Notes under the pieces: model-generated | The model's database searches: none | What the model saw: only the letters and a program-made list of their open reading frames with translations | What the model was told of the DNA's origin: nothing | Program-made: the position numbers and the translations under genes | Shown here: positions 42,976 through 55,085 of the stretch, in pieces | How the letters are laid out: each line of letters opens with the position of its first letter | How positions within the stretch are numbered: the stretch's first letter is position 1 | NCBI GenBank assembly: GCA_905147135.1 | Contig: LR990060.1 | Coordinates: 884,001-948,000 of the forward strand | DNA from: Blastobasis lacticolella | Taxonomy: Eukaryota; Arthropoda; Insecta; Lepidoptera; Blastobasidae | Direction of reading: 5' to 3' | Length of the DNA: 64,000 nucleotides

Positions 42976-43467
42976 TATAAGTCGAAAATTTCAGACGAAT
43001 TATATTATAGGCAATGAAAGTATCGAAGATTGATGAATGTGGAAGTAGTGACAGACGGTAGCTATGACTGTAAAAAAGTGAATCATTGTGGTCTCTTCCT
43101 GTCACTATGGGAACACGGCGTAGCCAAAACAATCATAACTATTTTCCAATGAAAAATCTCAGACCAAATAAGAAATAAAGACTGAATTATTTGAACAACA
43201 TGGGTCACACGTACACATTGGCAATCAAAACGATTGACAACCAAACTACGCCATGGCACACATGTTTACAAAACCGGCTTCATATCACTGTTAACAGCGC
43301 GCCATATTTATTCTCTTATTTTATCTGAGTTAAAAATATACATTAAAGCTTATACCATGACACCTAAAACAGTTCTACGGGAATAAAATACATAACAAAA
43401 ATAAGTATGTTTTGCTTGCCTTAGTTTTGTGCAAAACAAACTACATTGAATTGGTCATCTTAATTTT
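42976..43467. other. Intergenic DNA, no gene
   Basis: AT-rich and unassigned. Confidence 0.5.
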
Positions 43468-43735
43468 TAAATCCCGGAGTGCCTGCCCGGGTTCCGCCTC
43501 GACCATAATTTGAAAGATCATGTAATTACAGTGGAACGACTGCCATCTAACCTCCGCAACGGTTAACAGGCCAAATTGGATCATGGTTTTATAACGATGT
43601 TTTCCCTCACCGTAAGAGCCTCGGTTAGTGTTGAACTAATGTACTCTCAGAAAAGAATCATAGGTACCTGCATGGCGACACTGGGGTTCGAACCCGGTAC
43701 TTTTCGTTTTGCTAGTCGGACTTCTCACCGTCGCT
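43468..43735 (-). mobile_element. SINE-A copy (-)
   Basis: Body and head complement (gttttataacgatgttttcc, ggggttcgaacccggtactt). Confidence 0.82.
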
Positions 43736-43849
43736 CTCAATTATACGTTTCGAAACTTTTTTTACTGCTTTGCTATTTCGAAATGACTTAGATTTTTTAA
43801 ACGAAATAATAAATTTATTGATACAAAAATAATGTATTTTTTTATAATT

Positions 43850-44060
43850 AGACTAGCCAGGCATTAGACCGCCATTACACAGCTCAACACCGCTGTGGGA
43901 ATATACGAGATTTACAAAATCATGCTGTCTAAGGTCCACCGTATTGTGAAAACATGTGTTGACTCGTGTTCGCAACTGGTTTCGTACAAGGGTGAAAAAG
44001 TCTTCGTTCGAAACCGCAGTTTCGTACGCGGCCGAAGGGATGGGAGCAACTTTGCGCAAA
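43850..44060 (-). mobile_element. LINE 3'-end scrap and unassigned DNA
   Basis: ctagccaggcattagaccgc resembles the 3' UTR of the LINE at 25.2 kb. The rest (gttcgcaactggtttcgtac) is not recognised. Confidence 0.4.
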
Positions 44061-44139
44061 CTTTGTCAACGAAAATAATTCCTATCTCAAAGCAAATTCA
44101 TTTAAGAGCACCCGTATACAATATAAACAATTGAGAAAG

Positions 44140-44412
44140 GCCGTGGAAGTGTGGTGTCCGGCTGAGCAGAATAGCACCAACCCCTTACACTCGTGGGTGT
44201 CGTACAAGGCGACTAAAGTTTTCGAGGCAAAAGATCTAGAGTCTCGGTAGGCTGGGAAATGGGCAGCAGCGTTTTCCATTGTGATATTTATAACGCTGCG
44301 ATCTCCAACCCACCGCCAAGCGTGGAGATTATGGCAGTAACCTCCCCTTTCGTGGGTGAGGCCCTAATAACAGTCCTGCAGTGGACTGTTATAGGCTGTG
44401 ATGATGAATTGG
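44140..44412 (-). mobile_element. Rep-E copy (-)
   Basis: Reverse complement of the family from gtggaagtgtggtgtccggc to aggctgtgatgatg. Confidence 0.82.
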
Positions 44413-45399
44413 GTAAGGAACCCAATCATTTTTAGGACTTAGACACCATTTTAAACACTCATTTTGAGTACCCAACAATACAAAACTCTGACATGACAAC
44501 AATTGACTTAATAACAATAGATAGTTAGCCATTATCTATGACACAATCTGGACATTTATAATAACGATACCGATTTATCTGGCTAAGATATGTATGGTCA
44601 GCGACTGACGTGTTTTTTATATTACTTTCACGTCAAAAAACAAACATCCAAACCCACATTTTCATTACGAAAACAACCAATATCGATCTTATTTCGTAAA
44701 CCGTAAAGCTGAGAGAATAATTGTGAATTTCAAAATTTATTTGGCAGACTTAAAAGGCCCCCGTTTTAAAATGTTAATTCAAAGAAGGGTTGGTCACCCC
44801 TGCGAAATGTTAGTGCGGGAGCTGGAACCGGTTTGCGACTTTCACCTAAATAGTTGAATTTAGGTCAAATTGGGGATTTCATAAAACACTCGATGGATAC
44901 AATGGTGACGCAAAACATTTTATACGGAATGCGAATTACAGTTGCAATATTTGGGTCAAGTTCTGACAGCTGCCTGCATTGGTACCTATAATTATTTATT
45001 GTTATTTGATTTTTATAAAAGGATCGCAATTTTATTTGTAATAGAGGGCTGTGCATAATAAGAACCTTTTTACCTGATTGAAAGTGATTATCGGTGTTCG
45101 GTGATGAATAAAGATTATTAATTCGTTGTAAGTGGAAGTTGCTCAGCCGTACACCACACGGCCAAACGCGGCTTAAATTCTTGTTTTAACATGAAATGCA
45201 GGGTACAATGCTTATAGATAATTTGTAGGTATCTATATATTTCATTTATTGGTATAAGTAGTAGATATGTGTAGTTTATTATATTGGCATCTTATATGTG
45301 TGTGTATGTATATTTAGTTAGATAATATCTTATGATGGGTTTTTTAATGGGTATATATTATTATTGAGCATGTATGATCTGCAATTAATTATCACATAT
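44413..45399. other. Intergenic DNA, no gene
   Basis: AT-rich, with a Rep-E scrap at 45145 (gtacaccacacggcc). No coding evidence. Confidence 0.5.
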
Positions 45400-45530
45400 C
45401 TCTTTGATAGGCCTGCTGGAAGAAATTTCTTCTTAGAGATAAGTAGCGCCTGTTGTGTTATCTATAACTTTTTATATTCCCTTAAACCTTCATATGTACA
45501 ATAAACTGCAAAATAAATAAATAAGAAATG
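45400..45530 (+). mobile_element. Rep-I copy (+)
   Basis: Words taggcctgctggaagaaatt and aagtagcgcctgttgtg are complementary to the 61690-61765 copy. It ends in an aataaataaataag tail. Confidence 0.7.
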
Positions 45531-46524
45531 AAAATTCAAATGACTTCAGTCTTGTTTTTAAATGAGCTATTTACACAACTATTGTATAGTTTGGCTTACA
45601 CACAGGCCCATTTTGTCATATATTAGATATTTTAAGACTTCCCTAGTGTTCCCTAGTGTAGGTATCCATATATGTATATGCGGGTTTTTGTTAAGTCGGA
45701 CCCCTTAACCATTAGGCCACCGACGCTATGATCGCTACTATCAGAAATCAGAAATCATTTATTGTAAAACTGTAGTAGGTACATTGTAGGTGGTATTTGA
45801 TTTAGAGCAGAACTATAACAGTTTACCCAAATTTGGGTGTACAATAGTATATTATAATGTTACAATTTCCATTAATATAAATTAATGATGTCATAACAAT
45901 ATTTAGATTATGTCAATTCAATTACAAGTAACTACTGTAGGTACACAAACACATTTTTTACTTTATTTTATTTTTACTTTATTCAGAACACCAACAGCAA
46001 GTTACAAGTATTCGTTACAAACATTTATAACAGCGAGGCCATTAACATGTGCTCGCAGATGGTAAAATCTTGTTTAGATACTAAACTGGCAGAAGCCGGA
46101 ATGACCGCTTGGGTGATGATGACTTGTACAATCTGCTGTGAATAAATATTAAATAAATAAATTATTTCTTTATTTGATAAGCAAATACAAATACAAATAC
46201 TTTATTGGTAACAGTGTTACAAGTCAATTGATAATGAATTATACAAGTACGTATCAAAAGGATTGATCCAGTAACCACTTTTATATTTTAAGTTTTAAAA
46301 CAAGCAAGTACAATAAAGATATTTTATGAATAAAACTTATTACTACTTCATTATGGCCTGTATTTTAAATACTTACAAAATATTTATGTCCCCTGAATCT
46401 CAAGTTAAGTGAAACCGGTGTTATGAGTAAAGTCTATAGTTGAAAGTTCAATGAACATCCGTTGTGTTAATGTTTCATATTGACTGGAAAGTACTGAGGA
46501 CTACGAAACAACCTTCCCAATACT
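45531..46524. other. Intergenic DNA with repeat scraps
   Basis: 45689-45730 is a SINE-A head end (cggaccccttaaccattagg). 46085-46135 resembles an RTE-like tail (gcagaagccggaatgacc). a/t-rich microsatellites lie near 46145 and 46185. No gene. Confidence 0.5.
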
Positions 46525-46705
46525 TCAACATCACCATCATCATATCAGCCGTAAGACGCCCACTGCTAGGCATAGGCCTACCCCAGAAATTTCCACAAAG
46601 GCCGGTCCTGTGTCTTCCGCATCCAGCTGGTACCTGCGATCTTTACCAGGTCGTCGGTTCACCTAGTGGGAGGCCTACACACGCTGCGCCCCCAATATCT
46701 ACCTA
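46525..46705 (+). mobile_element. Rep-F copy (+)
   Basis: catcatcatatcagccgtaa, gcccactgctaggcataggc and gtacctgcgatctttaccag are the family words. Confidence 0.78.
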
Positions 46706-47408
46706 CCCGTAATACCTACATTCGACTCCCGGTCAACCGGGCAGGGGTGCCGCACCGTTGCCGAGGGAGCTAATTATATCTGCGCAAACGCAGCCGGAAC
46801 AAATCGCACGGCTTGTATGGAAACGGCTTTTAAGCAGTGTTTTTTATTTTTTTATTTAACTATTTATTGTGCACAATGAAAGTTACAATAATATGAACAC
46901 AGAGATAAAAATCACAAACTTAAGCTTATTTCTAAAAAGAAATGTCTTACAGGAAAACTACCGAAGAAAGAGAGCTAGAATAGAGAGAAAGATATGATGT
47001 AATCCACGTCTTGAGTAAATTGTTTATAGTGACAATTTCTTTACACTTTTGATATTGAATTTCATTTCCGAGTTTAGACTCACATTAATCGACAAAAACT
47101 ACAATTTCCTATCCTATTTTAAAAACAGTCGGTTTAGAAAACGCGCAATCTTAAAATCGTGACCCAACACATTTCACTAACGTACCTAGATTTTAAATGG
47201 TCTGATCAATAAAGATTTATATTATATGATATCCGTCAAAAGAAAACAATGAGCACAAGGAACAGTCTCCATACAGCCGCGCCGTGGCGGCCGCGCGCAA
47301 TCCGCACATGTCGCCGTGCGCACGCGCCGCTACTAAACGGGGTGTAGGATAGCGGGGCACAGAGAATGCACGTTTTATTAATAAAAAAATTAAAAATTTG
47401 CTTGAACC
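46706..47408. other. Interval with Rep-I copy and a short GC-rich patch
   Basis: 46850-47000 is Rep-I (aagaaatgtcttacagg region). 47270-47345 is a GC-rich patch (gccgtggcggccgcgcgcaa) in AT-rich DNA. Confidence 0.5.
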
Positions 47409-47630
47409 AATTCACACAGCGCCATCTAGCCCCAAAGTAAGCAAAGCTTGTGTTATAGGTGTTAAATAACTGATAAACTACTTATTCACTTATTTTTTAA
47501 TAATAACTACACCCAGACCAGTAACAGAAATTAAAATTCTTCATTTCATTTTCTGCTCGGCCGGGAATCGAACCCGGGACCTCTGCGTGGCGACCGGCAT
47601 TTTAACCAACTGAACTTCTCAGGTCATCAT
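47409..47630 (-). mobile_element. SINE-B copy (-)
   Basis: Body ttcacacagcgccatctagc, head complement ggccgggaatcgaacccggg. Confidence 0.87.
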
Positions 47631-48002
47631 GATACAACGCACGCGGCCACTTTTAAATATATTCGAACAATTTATTTCACTCATAGGAAGCTACATCCTT
47701 ACTAGGATGTACTTTTTGGGGTACTTTTTGTCTAGAAAAATAGCCAGGATCTCGTTTCTGTGTCTAAAGGTCACATTTGTTATTAAATAAAACCTCAATT
47801 TGTAATTTTTTTTTATATTAAAATCTGATAAAAGTCTCTAAGATTTCTGTTACAACGCTATCTAGACATTTACTTCACTTGTTGTTTTTTTCCGCATTTT
47901 TTAAAGTAATTTAGAGTTGTTTATGTAGAGTTTTGTAGAGTATCTCATACTCTACAAAATTCTTGTCATTGGTCGCTAGTCCTTAGCTCTACAAATAATG
48001 TG
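47631..48002. other. AT-rich interval with a small hairpin
   Basis: ttttgtagagta (47939) is mirrored by tactctacaaaa across a 5-base loop. No gene. Confidence 0.55.
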
Positions 48003-48125
48003 TTTTTTTTTATGTAATACGGCAGACAAACAGGCCAGCGGGCCACCTGATAGAGTGGTCACCGCCGCCTATGGACACCAGCAACACCAGGGGCGCTACC
48101 AATGCGTTGCCCGCCTCTAAGGATA
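48003..48125 (+). mobile_element. Rep-C relative (+)
   Basis: Words cggcagacaaacaggccagc, aacaccaggggcgctaccaa and gcgttgcccgcctcta. Confidence 0.8.
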
Positions 48126-48676
48126 CCCTATGTTAATTGCGACTCTCATGCCCGAGTGCAATAAACTTAGTCGACGCTGAAGTTGACGCCTAAATGATTT
48201 AAGAGGGTCTTCACAAGACAAACAAATGCCCCAACCTTAGGTAAAACTTAATCTCAAGTCACTCTTTCAACAACTTTACTCAACTTTATTACACAGATTT
48301 TGTGACTCCTAAATGCTTAGGAATATCAAGGCGCCAACTTAAGAGTCGCCTAACTTTAGTGCAATTGAGCAACAGTTTACAAAGCCAAGTTTAATCTGAA
48401 CATAACACTACTCTGTACCCGTCACCATGTAAATAGGGCAAAATATTAATGTAGGTACGTGGTACCGTCGAATAATTCCCTAGGCCATTATTTATTAAAA
48501 AAAAAGCACACCAAGGCAAGGGGTTGTACTGTGGGGTGGCGGTCACTGCCTTTGACGTAAGAGGGTCTTGTTTTAGGGTATCAAGAGTCACCCACTTTTG
48601 TTTGACAGCTCTAACCTCGTTTGGGCTGGGAGCTACTCTTTAAGCCCTTGATTCGTAGTTACGGATGGTAATTTTT
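48126..48676. other. Interval without gene
   Basis: Unassigned, moderately AT-rich. Confidence 0.45.
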
Positions 48677-48850
48677 TCTCATGTTACATGGCAGATAAAT
48701 AGACAAACGGGCCATTTGATGGAAAGTGGTCACCGCCGCCTATGGACATCAGCAACACCAGGGAGTTACCAATGCGTTGCCCGCCTCTATAGAGACGTCT
48801 AATATACCTTCAACGATCCCATGGCATAGTCCAAAGGAAACATTGTTGCA
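48677..48850 (+). mobile_element. Rep-C relative (+), second
   Basis: Words ggtcaccgccgcctatggac, aatgcgttgcccgcctctat and ccatggcatagtccaaagga, as in 31838-32080. Confidence 0.8.
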
Positions 48851-49480
48851 ACAAGCAGTTTGTTTTTGTATGAGAACCTTATATATTTTTATACATAGTA
48901 TACATAGATTTATCTTTTTCTTAGAAGTTTAACGTTACACTTTAGAATACTCAAAGTATACCTACCTCTGTATTACTTAGGTAGTAGGTAGTAGAGTTGG
49001 AATGGATATTATAAGTAACCTAAGGGTAACTCTCATAATACTCTCCTAAATAGTGTGCACGTACTTACCTACAGAAAATGTACCTACTGAGCTGAATTCC
49101 TTAGTTCCTACATAAGGGAGAATTCTCCCGAGTCAGGCTCTACAATCGGGGAAAAGCGGCCACGGTCATTCACCCCAAAATGTGACACAACTCCGATTCT
49201 ATAGTCATCTGTGACGTAACGTGAACAACCCATATGGTACCACAAACTTATCTCACCTAACGGCGTCGCTGTTTGACAACAAAATGAGGTTTCAAAATTA
49301 CAAAACTTAGTTCTAGTTTTAGCCACCATGTCAGATAAGTTTGTGGCACCGTACGGTCATTAACATCACGCATGAAACCACTGAACCAAATCCCGCCACA
49401 TTTAGATATCTAATTATCATTAATATTGTGTCCAGAAGGGTAGAATGTTTTTTTAATGATTAGGTAGGCACGGTCGTCAT
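48851..49480. other. Interval without gene
   Basis: AT-rich. The words gataagtttgtggca (49333) also occur at 11639, and the neighbouring caccgtacggtcattaac is like the text there, so an unnamed repeat is shared with the hyaluronidase intron. Confidence 0.45.
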
Positions 49481-49895
49481 AGTGCGTCGGTGGCCTATTG
49501 GTTAAGGGGTCTGACTCATATTCATATTCATTTATTCGTAGTAATAATCATACATCGTCATTTAAAATAGTTTCATGAATAGAATTAAGTAAGTACTAAT
49601 AGTTGATGTCAATGTTAAAAAACAATTAATTCAATAGTATCAAATTATCATGATTCGAAATCGTCAAGAATTAAATTAGTATTATAATATTAAATAATAA
49701 TTAAGTCAAATGTTAAATTAAATAATTATAAGAAAAATACAAAATGCTTCAAACATGTCAAATATAAAATTAAATCATAATATGAAATGTCAAATACAAC
49801 GAGGTACGTGGTTCGTACCACAGCGCCGCTATGTAGCAATGGCTCTTTTCTGAATTATGTACGAAGACTAACCGATACTCTTACGGTGAGGTGAA
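49481..49895 (+). mobile_element. SINE-A copy split by AT-rich insertion
   Basis: Head start at 49483 (gcgtcggtggcctattggtt) and its continuation at about 49800 (gtacgtggttcgtaccacag) flank about 290 bp of AT-rich DNA with many aaatta words. Confidence 0.65.
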
Positions 49896-50044
49896 GGATA
49901 TCCCATGGATGAAAAAGGCGCAGAGACGATCGGTGTGGAAAACGTGGGGGGAGGCCAATGTTCAGTAGTGGACGTCCTGCGGCTGAGATGATGATAATGA
50001 TGAAGGCCACTGTGAGGAGTAAGCTGATATACCTTATGTCTGCG

Positions 50045-50330
50045 GTGGTTATGTTTTTTATGCTACGCAGTGGCCAGTGGCAAACGAGCAGACAGGACAC
50101 CTGATGGTAATCGGTTACTGTCGCCCATAACATCTACGATTCATGCATTTAGGTTCTACTACGACTAAAATGAAATGCCTCATGGTTGTAATTGCGTTGG
50201 CTACCATATCCTTCAAACCGGAACATAACAATGCCAGCATGTTGATTGGCGGCAGAAATAGATAAGGCGGTAGTACTCGCCCAGGCGGACTCCTCAGGCT
50301 TGACAGAGTCCTGCCACCTGATAAAATATA
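50045..50330 (+). mobile_element. Rep-D copy
   Basis: Words aaacgagcagacaggacacc, gatgaaatgcctcatggttg and gtcctgccacctgat. Confidence 0.8.
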
Positions 50331-51415
50331 TTTATGTTTATATACCCTTCCCTTCAAATCGAATCGTCCCATCCAGGCGTACCAAGGCTTGACAGAAAAA
50401 CACTTGAAAGCTAAACTTCCTTACAAAACTCAACCCGACCTCACAACCATTGCACAAAAGGCAATTACTACCCCAGATACGCTCGTAGCGTCAGAAATTT
50501 CGCGTTACCCTCGCCTCAGAACTTCCCGCACAGCTGATGTCATTGACCCGTCCGCCATGACAAGTTGAAGGGGGGGAGGGGGGTCAGGGTGCTCTACGAT
50601 TCATGCATTTAGGTTGATCTACAAAATGCAGAACCGCAGGTGCGTTATCACTAAGACTAACTAAGATGAAATGCCTCATGGTTGTAATTGCGTTAGCTAC
50701 TATATCCTTCAAACCGGAACACAACAATGCAAGCATGTTGATTGGCGGCAGAAATGTATAAAGCGGTAGTACTCACTGACTCCTCAGGCTTGACAGAGTC
50801 CTACCACCTGATAAAATATATTTATGGTTATATACCCTTCCTATCAAACCGAAGCTTCCCATCCAGGCATACCCAGGCTTGGCAGAAAAGCACTTGACAG
50901 CCAGAGTTCCTTACAAAACCCAACCCGACTTTACAACCTTGTAACCTTACGATTTGTTTGCGCTTGGTTGCTGCTTTAACGTTGGTTCTTATTTTGACGT
51001 TTAAAATTAGCATAATTGTAATGACATATCGACTTAATTAGTTGTTGTAAAGGACTCAATTTATTATTTAGAATGACATATTTATTTTGTAGATTAATGA
51101 TTACTTATGAAATTCGTTACCAACGGACATTATGCTATTAACTAGATTAACCTATTATTTTAAATATTTCATGCCAGATGGAAGTGTGAGAAGCGAGTAC
51201 CTATCTTATTGTAAAATCTTTTTTATACCACATTTTGAAGCAATAAATAATTCATTCATTGAACCATTGCGCAACAAATAATTACTACCCCAGATACGTT
51301 CGTAGCGTCAGAAATTTCGCGTTACCCTCGCCTCAGAACTTCCCGCACAGCTGATGTCATTGACCCGTCCGCCATGACAAGTTGAAGGGGGGAGGCGCAA
51401 GGGGGCAGGGCGCTC
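50128..51415 (+). repeat. About 465-bp tandem duplication, second copy broken by insertion
   Basis: The unit starting acgattcatgcatttaggtt (50128) recurs at 50598. Matching continues through cagaaatttcgcgttaccct (50490 and 51309) to the g-run (50570 and 51385). Copy 2 is interrupted at about 50945-51265 by DNA ending in a cattcatt tail, with aacc(a)ttg words at both junctions. Confidence 0.87.
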
Positions 51416-51979
51416 TGATTGCGTTTGCGGAGCGCGTTTCCGTTCGCACACGGCTGGAAGGTTCGTGTCGCATGACATAGAGCATACCCAAAATAAGTTT
51501 TTACCGTTATTGTAATGTATATTTTGTTTTCTTTCTGTCAGGAAAGTCCCGCGGAAGTCCCAAGATACGAGAGCCAATGGTCTACCGTTCTTTAAGACCG
51601 GGTGAAATGGAGGAAAATGAGTCGGAAAACAGACCCTGGTAGAAGCCGGGACTGACCACTCAGATGATGATGATGAATTCGTTTTCTTTGTTTGACATTC
51701 AAAAGTGCTATGTATAGCCTAAATTGTATAAATGATTTTGACTATTGACATGTGGTGGCCGCAGTGCCCAAACTAGCCTTGCAACATCGTGGTTGCATTC
51801 ATCGATGTTTTGTTTATCGAGATTACGTATTATATTTACTTTTCTGCGCCCGGTGCGATCTTCTGTACTGTAGGTACATCCGTATTCGCGATAAAAAATA
51901 ATATTGTGTTGTAGGGACGCTACTGAGTACCATCCATGACCTAAAACTTGGACGAGATCCGGTTAAGGCAACGTTACAG
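51416..51979. other. Interval with RTE-like tail, no gene
   Basis: 51590-51675 (ttaagaccgggtgaaatgga, cagatgatgatgatga) resembles 36610-36710. The rest is unassigned. Confidence 0.5.
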
Positions 51980-52200
51980 AAGCTACACATCCTGACAACC
52001 TATCCGACAGAAAAACGTCGGAACGCTTCCGACCTAGTCTACATGTATGATCTCTACTTGGTACTCCGATATTTCCTAAATCACTGAACCGATATTAATG
52101 AAACAAAGCTAAGAACCATATCGATTAAACTAGTTGTCAAAAAAAGAAAACCGCATCGAAATCTGTCCATCCGGGCGGGAGCTTCGATACTACAGACGGA
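51980..52200. mobile_element. Rep-H copy
   Basis: Words cactgaaccgatattaatga and aatctgtccatccgggcggg. Confidence 0.72.
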
Positions 52201-52254
52201 GGTGACTAATTTCTTAGAAGCGAACCATTTCGACTGGGTGTTATAAATGACGAC

Positions 52255-52400
52255 AGCGTCGACTTCCGGCGACCAGAAAATCGACAGCAGTGTTTTCTGA
52301 TGTGTAATTAAATTGCGATCTCCAACCCGCCTGAGAAGCTTAACAAACCCCTTCGGTAAAGTGGATGAGGCTCAAATCTAACAGTTGATGGGCTGTGATG
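52255..52400 (-). mobile_element. Rep-E fragment (-)
   Basis: gcgatctccaacccgcct and gttgatgggctgtgat are shared; strongly diverged. Confidence 0.55.
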
Positions 52401-52551
52401 CGATGTGTAGTTGTGTGAATGATTATGTGTCACGTATGGATGCTGCAGAGTGGAAGCCACAGAGGCGGTAGGTATAGAAGGCAGAATTCAACTTACCCAT
52501 CGCCAGAACAAAATGAGTAAGCATAACTATGATACGCATACGCCTACGATA

Positions 52552-52734
52552 TACAGGGTGTTACATAATATATGTATGAAGCCGTGAACTGGATGGAGTG
52601 CTAAACATATTAAAACGATAGGTACAATTATTTCTGTCGTACGTGGAATTTTTGTACTTAAAGTTTTCATACATTTAGCACTCCATCCGGTTCACGGATT
52701 CATACATATATTATGTAACACCCTGTATACGATA
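52552..52734. mobile_element. 183-bp MITE with long inverted ends
   Basis: Ends acagggtgttacataatata and tatattatgtaacaccctgt continue as near-perfect inverted arms of about 55 bp (tggatggagtgctaaa). Both flanks read ta, fitting a Tc1/mariner-type target. Confidence 0.9.
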
Positions 52735-52837
52735 CGCCAGAACAAATTACGCATACAAACCGGAGACGGTCCAAAGTCTAATCGCACGGGTAGGTTGTGG
52801 CGCTGCCTTCTGTACTTACTTATCTAGCTACTTTTTT

Positions 52838-53095
52838 TTAACCCCCGTTGAAAAGAGAGGGGTGTTATGAGCTTGGCATGTGTATATGTGGCTTTGTGTA
52901 TCTGTCTGTGGCATCGTAGCTCCCGAACGGATAGACCGATTTGGATGCGGTTTTCTCTGTTTGAAAGCCAGTTTAATCGAGATGGTTCTTAGTTTTGTTT
53001 TATTAAAATCTGTAAAGTAGTTTAGAAAATATTTGAGTATATGTAAACTTGGTCGGAGGTTATCCGACTTTTTCTGTCGGTTGCGTTATTTTTTC
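52838..53095 (-). mobile_element. Rep-H copy (-)
   Basis: Starts aacccccgttgaaaagagag, then ggcatcgtagctcccgaacg, and aaacttggtcggaggttatc. Confidence 0.78.
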
Positions 53096-53367
53096 AAGAT
53101 ATCGCATATTCTTAACAGAAAGGTTTTACTCCTGCATTATTATATCTATACTACTACCTTTCTAAACTAAGATCTATCCACACCCATCCGTGTCAGTGAC
53201 GGGGACGGATTCCGACTGAAATCGGAAGGTTGACATAAAACTGTATGTATATACCAATACGCAAATGTTTGTGGCATGAGTACCTAGGTCAATACGCAAA
53301 TAGACCTAGATACTCAGAGCGAGTGAACTTCTTCACTTAAATGTCATCACACTCGCCGAACTCTATT

Positions 53368-53475
53368 TATAAACAGTACAATGGAAACACGCAGCACCCT
53401 CAGTCACGATCACAGCTGAAAATGTACACCGTACTTACCCTAATAATGCTATTTACAGCCCAATCTAAACCCTAA
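53368..53475 (+). promoter_or_regulatory. Possible core promoter with short signal-peptide-like ORF
   Basis: TATAAA at 53368-53373 stands 34 bp before an arthropod-type initiator tcagt (53400-53404). Twenty bases downstream an ATG (53422) opens MYTVLTLIMLFTAQSKP and stops at 53475. The peptide looks like a secretory signal. No continuing exon was found, so it may be a gene start, a relic or chance. Confidence 0.3.
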
Positions 53476-53671
53476 CGCCGGGATATAAAGTCCAATTTCA
53501 ATTGCCAAAGGACACCTTGACCATTTCAACTTAACAGGCAATTCGGAGCTTTATGGAGTATGCGGTTAGATTCAAATTGAATTGCTAATAATAGGGTTGA
53601 ATATAGTTAATACTTCCCGGATGGAAATGATAGAGGATTTTCAACCGTAAGACACCGCGATAGGATTCAAA

Positions 53672-53776
53672 ATGAACGTGATAATTATTCTATTTGTATT
53701 TTTTTGTAAAAGCGCAACTTTCCACAGGGACCTTGTCGGTAAAACATGGTGGGAAATATCTTTCATTTTTTCGTGA
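53672..53776 (+). CDS. Small ORF with hydrophobic N-terminus (34 residues)
   Basis: The frame begins MNVIIILFVFFCKSATFHRD, which resembles a signal peptide followed by a polar segment, and ends at TGA 53774-53776. A possible donor (gtcg|gtaaaa) lies at 53736. No family recognised; coding status is doubtful. Confidence 0.2.
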   Translation: MNVIIILFVFFCKSATFHRDLVGKTWWEISFIFS

Positions 53777-53929
53777 GTGAGATAAATTTGGTTTTTTCGT
53801 GAGCGAGCCGGTGGCCTCTAGGTTTTATGAGCAAGGTGGACAGCTGGGAGAACGAATGAGTCTTTTTGAAGACGATAGGCCTTAGTACACACACAAACCT
53901 AAAAAAGACTTAGTGTTAATGTCCCGGTT

Positions 53930-54120
53930 GTGCTCTCGCGCACGTTGATCGGGCATTGAAGAAAGTATAATTGGGGCGACCTCTCTGCGGGTATCTCTGG
54001 AGGGATGAAGTGGAAAAGGACCTGTTGGAACTCCGAGTCGACTGTTGGCAGGAGGTGGCACAGGACAGAGTGGAATGGAACATCTTAGTGTCGGAGGCCA
54101 AGACTCATTATGGGCCGTTG
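53930..54120 (+). mobile_element. LINE ORF C-terminal fragment (RTE/R4-like)
   Basis: The + frame reads YLWRDEVEKDLLELRVDCWQ followed by EVAQDRVEWNILVSEAKTHY, the W-x-D-x-V ... A-x-DR-x-x-W pattern of retrotransposon C-termini. It is preceded by a short SINE-A-like word (gttaatgtcccggttgtgct). Confidence 0.65.
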
Positions 54121-54964
54121 CGTTACCATAGTAAGTCAGTCACTAACTAACAGTATCTATTACTTAACACGGAGTTCAGGAAGAAATGCATTGAGATCCA
54201 CAAAAGCCATTCCCGCAGTGGAACTCGCAAGATTATAATTTACGGCCGGAAAATGCCTCGTGAATTTATGGCCTGCACTAATTCATTCCTTTGTTTTTCT
54301 CGTGGCTCGGATAATTTTCGCTTTACCGAAGAAATGGGAGGGCAATAAATGTATACCACGTTTAAGTTAATACGTAATAACTAGCTATGGTTTTTAAATT
54401 TCAACACCCATAATCAAGGTTGGTGCATTTTTATTTTTTATTTTTTTTATTGGCTGGAGGCACTGATGTAGGCACACGGACGGACGGTCGGTCTACTTGA
54501 TGGAAAGCGGCAACTGTCTGTCAAGCCTCTAAGTTACCTTTAGACATGCGTTTCAATCCCTTATTTCTTTCCTTTATCCTTTGAATAAGCAGTTTTCCAA
54601 TAGGTATCTAAAGCATTCCTAACCGCTCCCTAAATGGCGCCGCGACAATTTTGGTAATTGATAATCGCTTGAAATAGGTTCTTAGCAAAAAGGATATAAA
54701 CACTGGGTACGTTGTATTGCATAATATTGTACCTATTTGTCAATAGTTTTCAACCATTTTAGAGGTAATAAGTTATTACAAACAAAACAAACATCAATTT
54801 GATGGACACTAGGATCAAGAATGGACGCAATACAAATATGAAAGGTTTGTATTAAAATACATTTCGTTGAACGTTTTAGTAAAAAATTACCAAAATTTGA
54901 AACCAATTGACAATACCTACTGGAAAACTTCTCATTCTACTCGGCTATGACCCATACATGGTCA
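54121..54964. other. Interval without gene
   Basis: AT-rich. 54460-54530 (ttggctggaggcactgatgt, tacttgatggaaagcgg) vaguely resembles the Rep-D head. Confidence 0.45.
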
Positions 54965-55085
54965 TCACGGCGTTAATGTCCCGTATGTACGCCTTGACCA
55001 AGAGCCAGCATTTGGCAGATCAGGTAATTACAATGGAGCGACTGCCATCTGGATCTGTCGTCTGAATATGCAGGTTTCATCAAAT
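54965..55085 (-). mobile_element. SINE-A tail (-)
   Basis: catcacggcgttaatgtccc, gatcaggtaattacaatgga. Confidence 0.75.
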
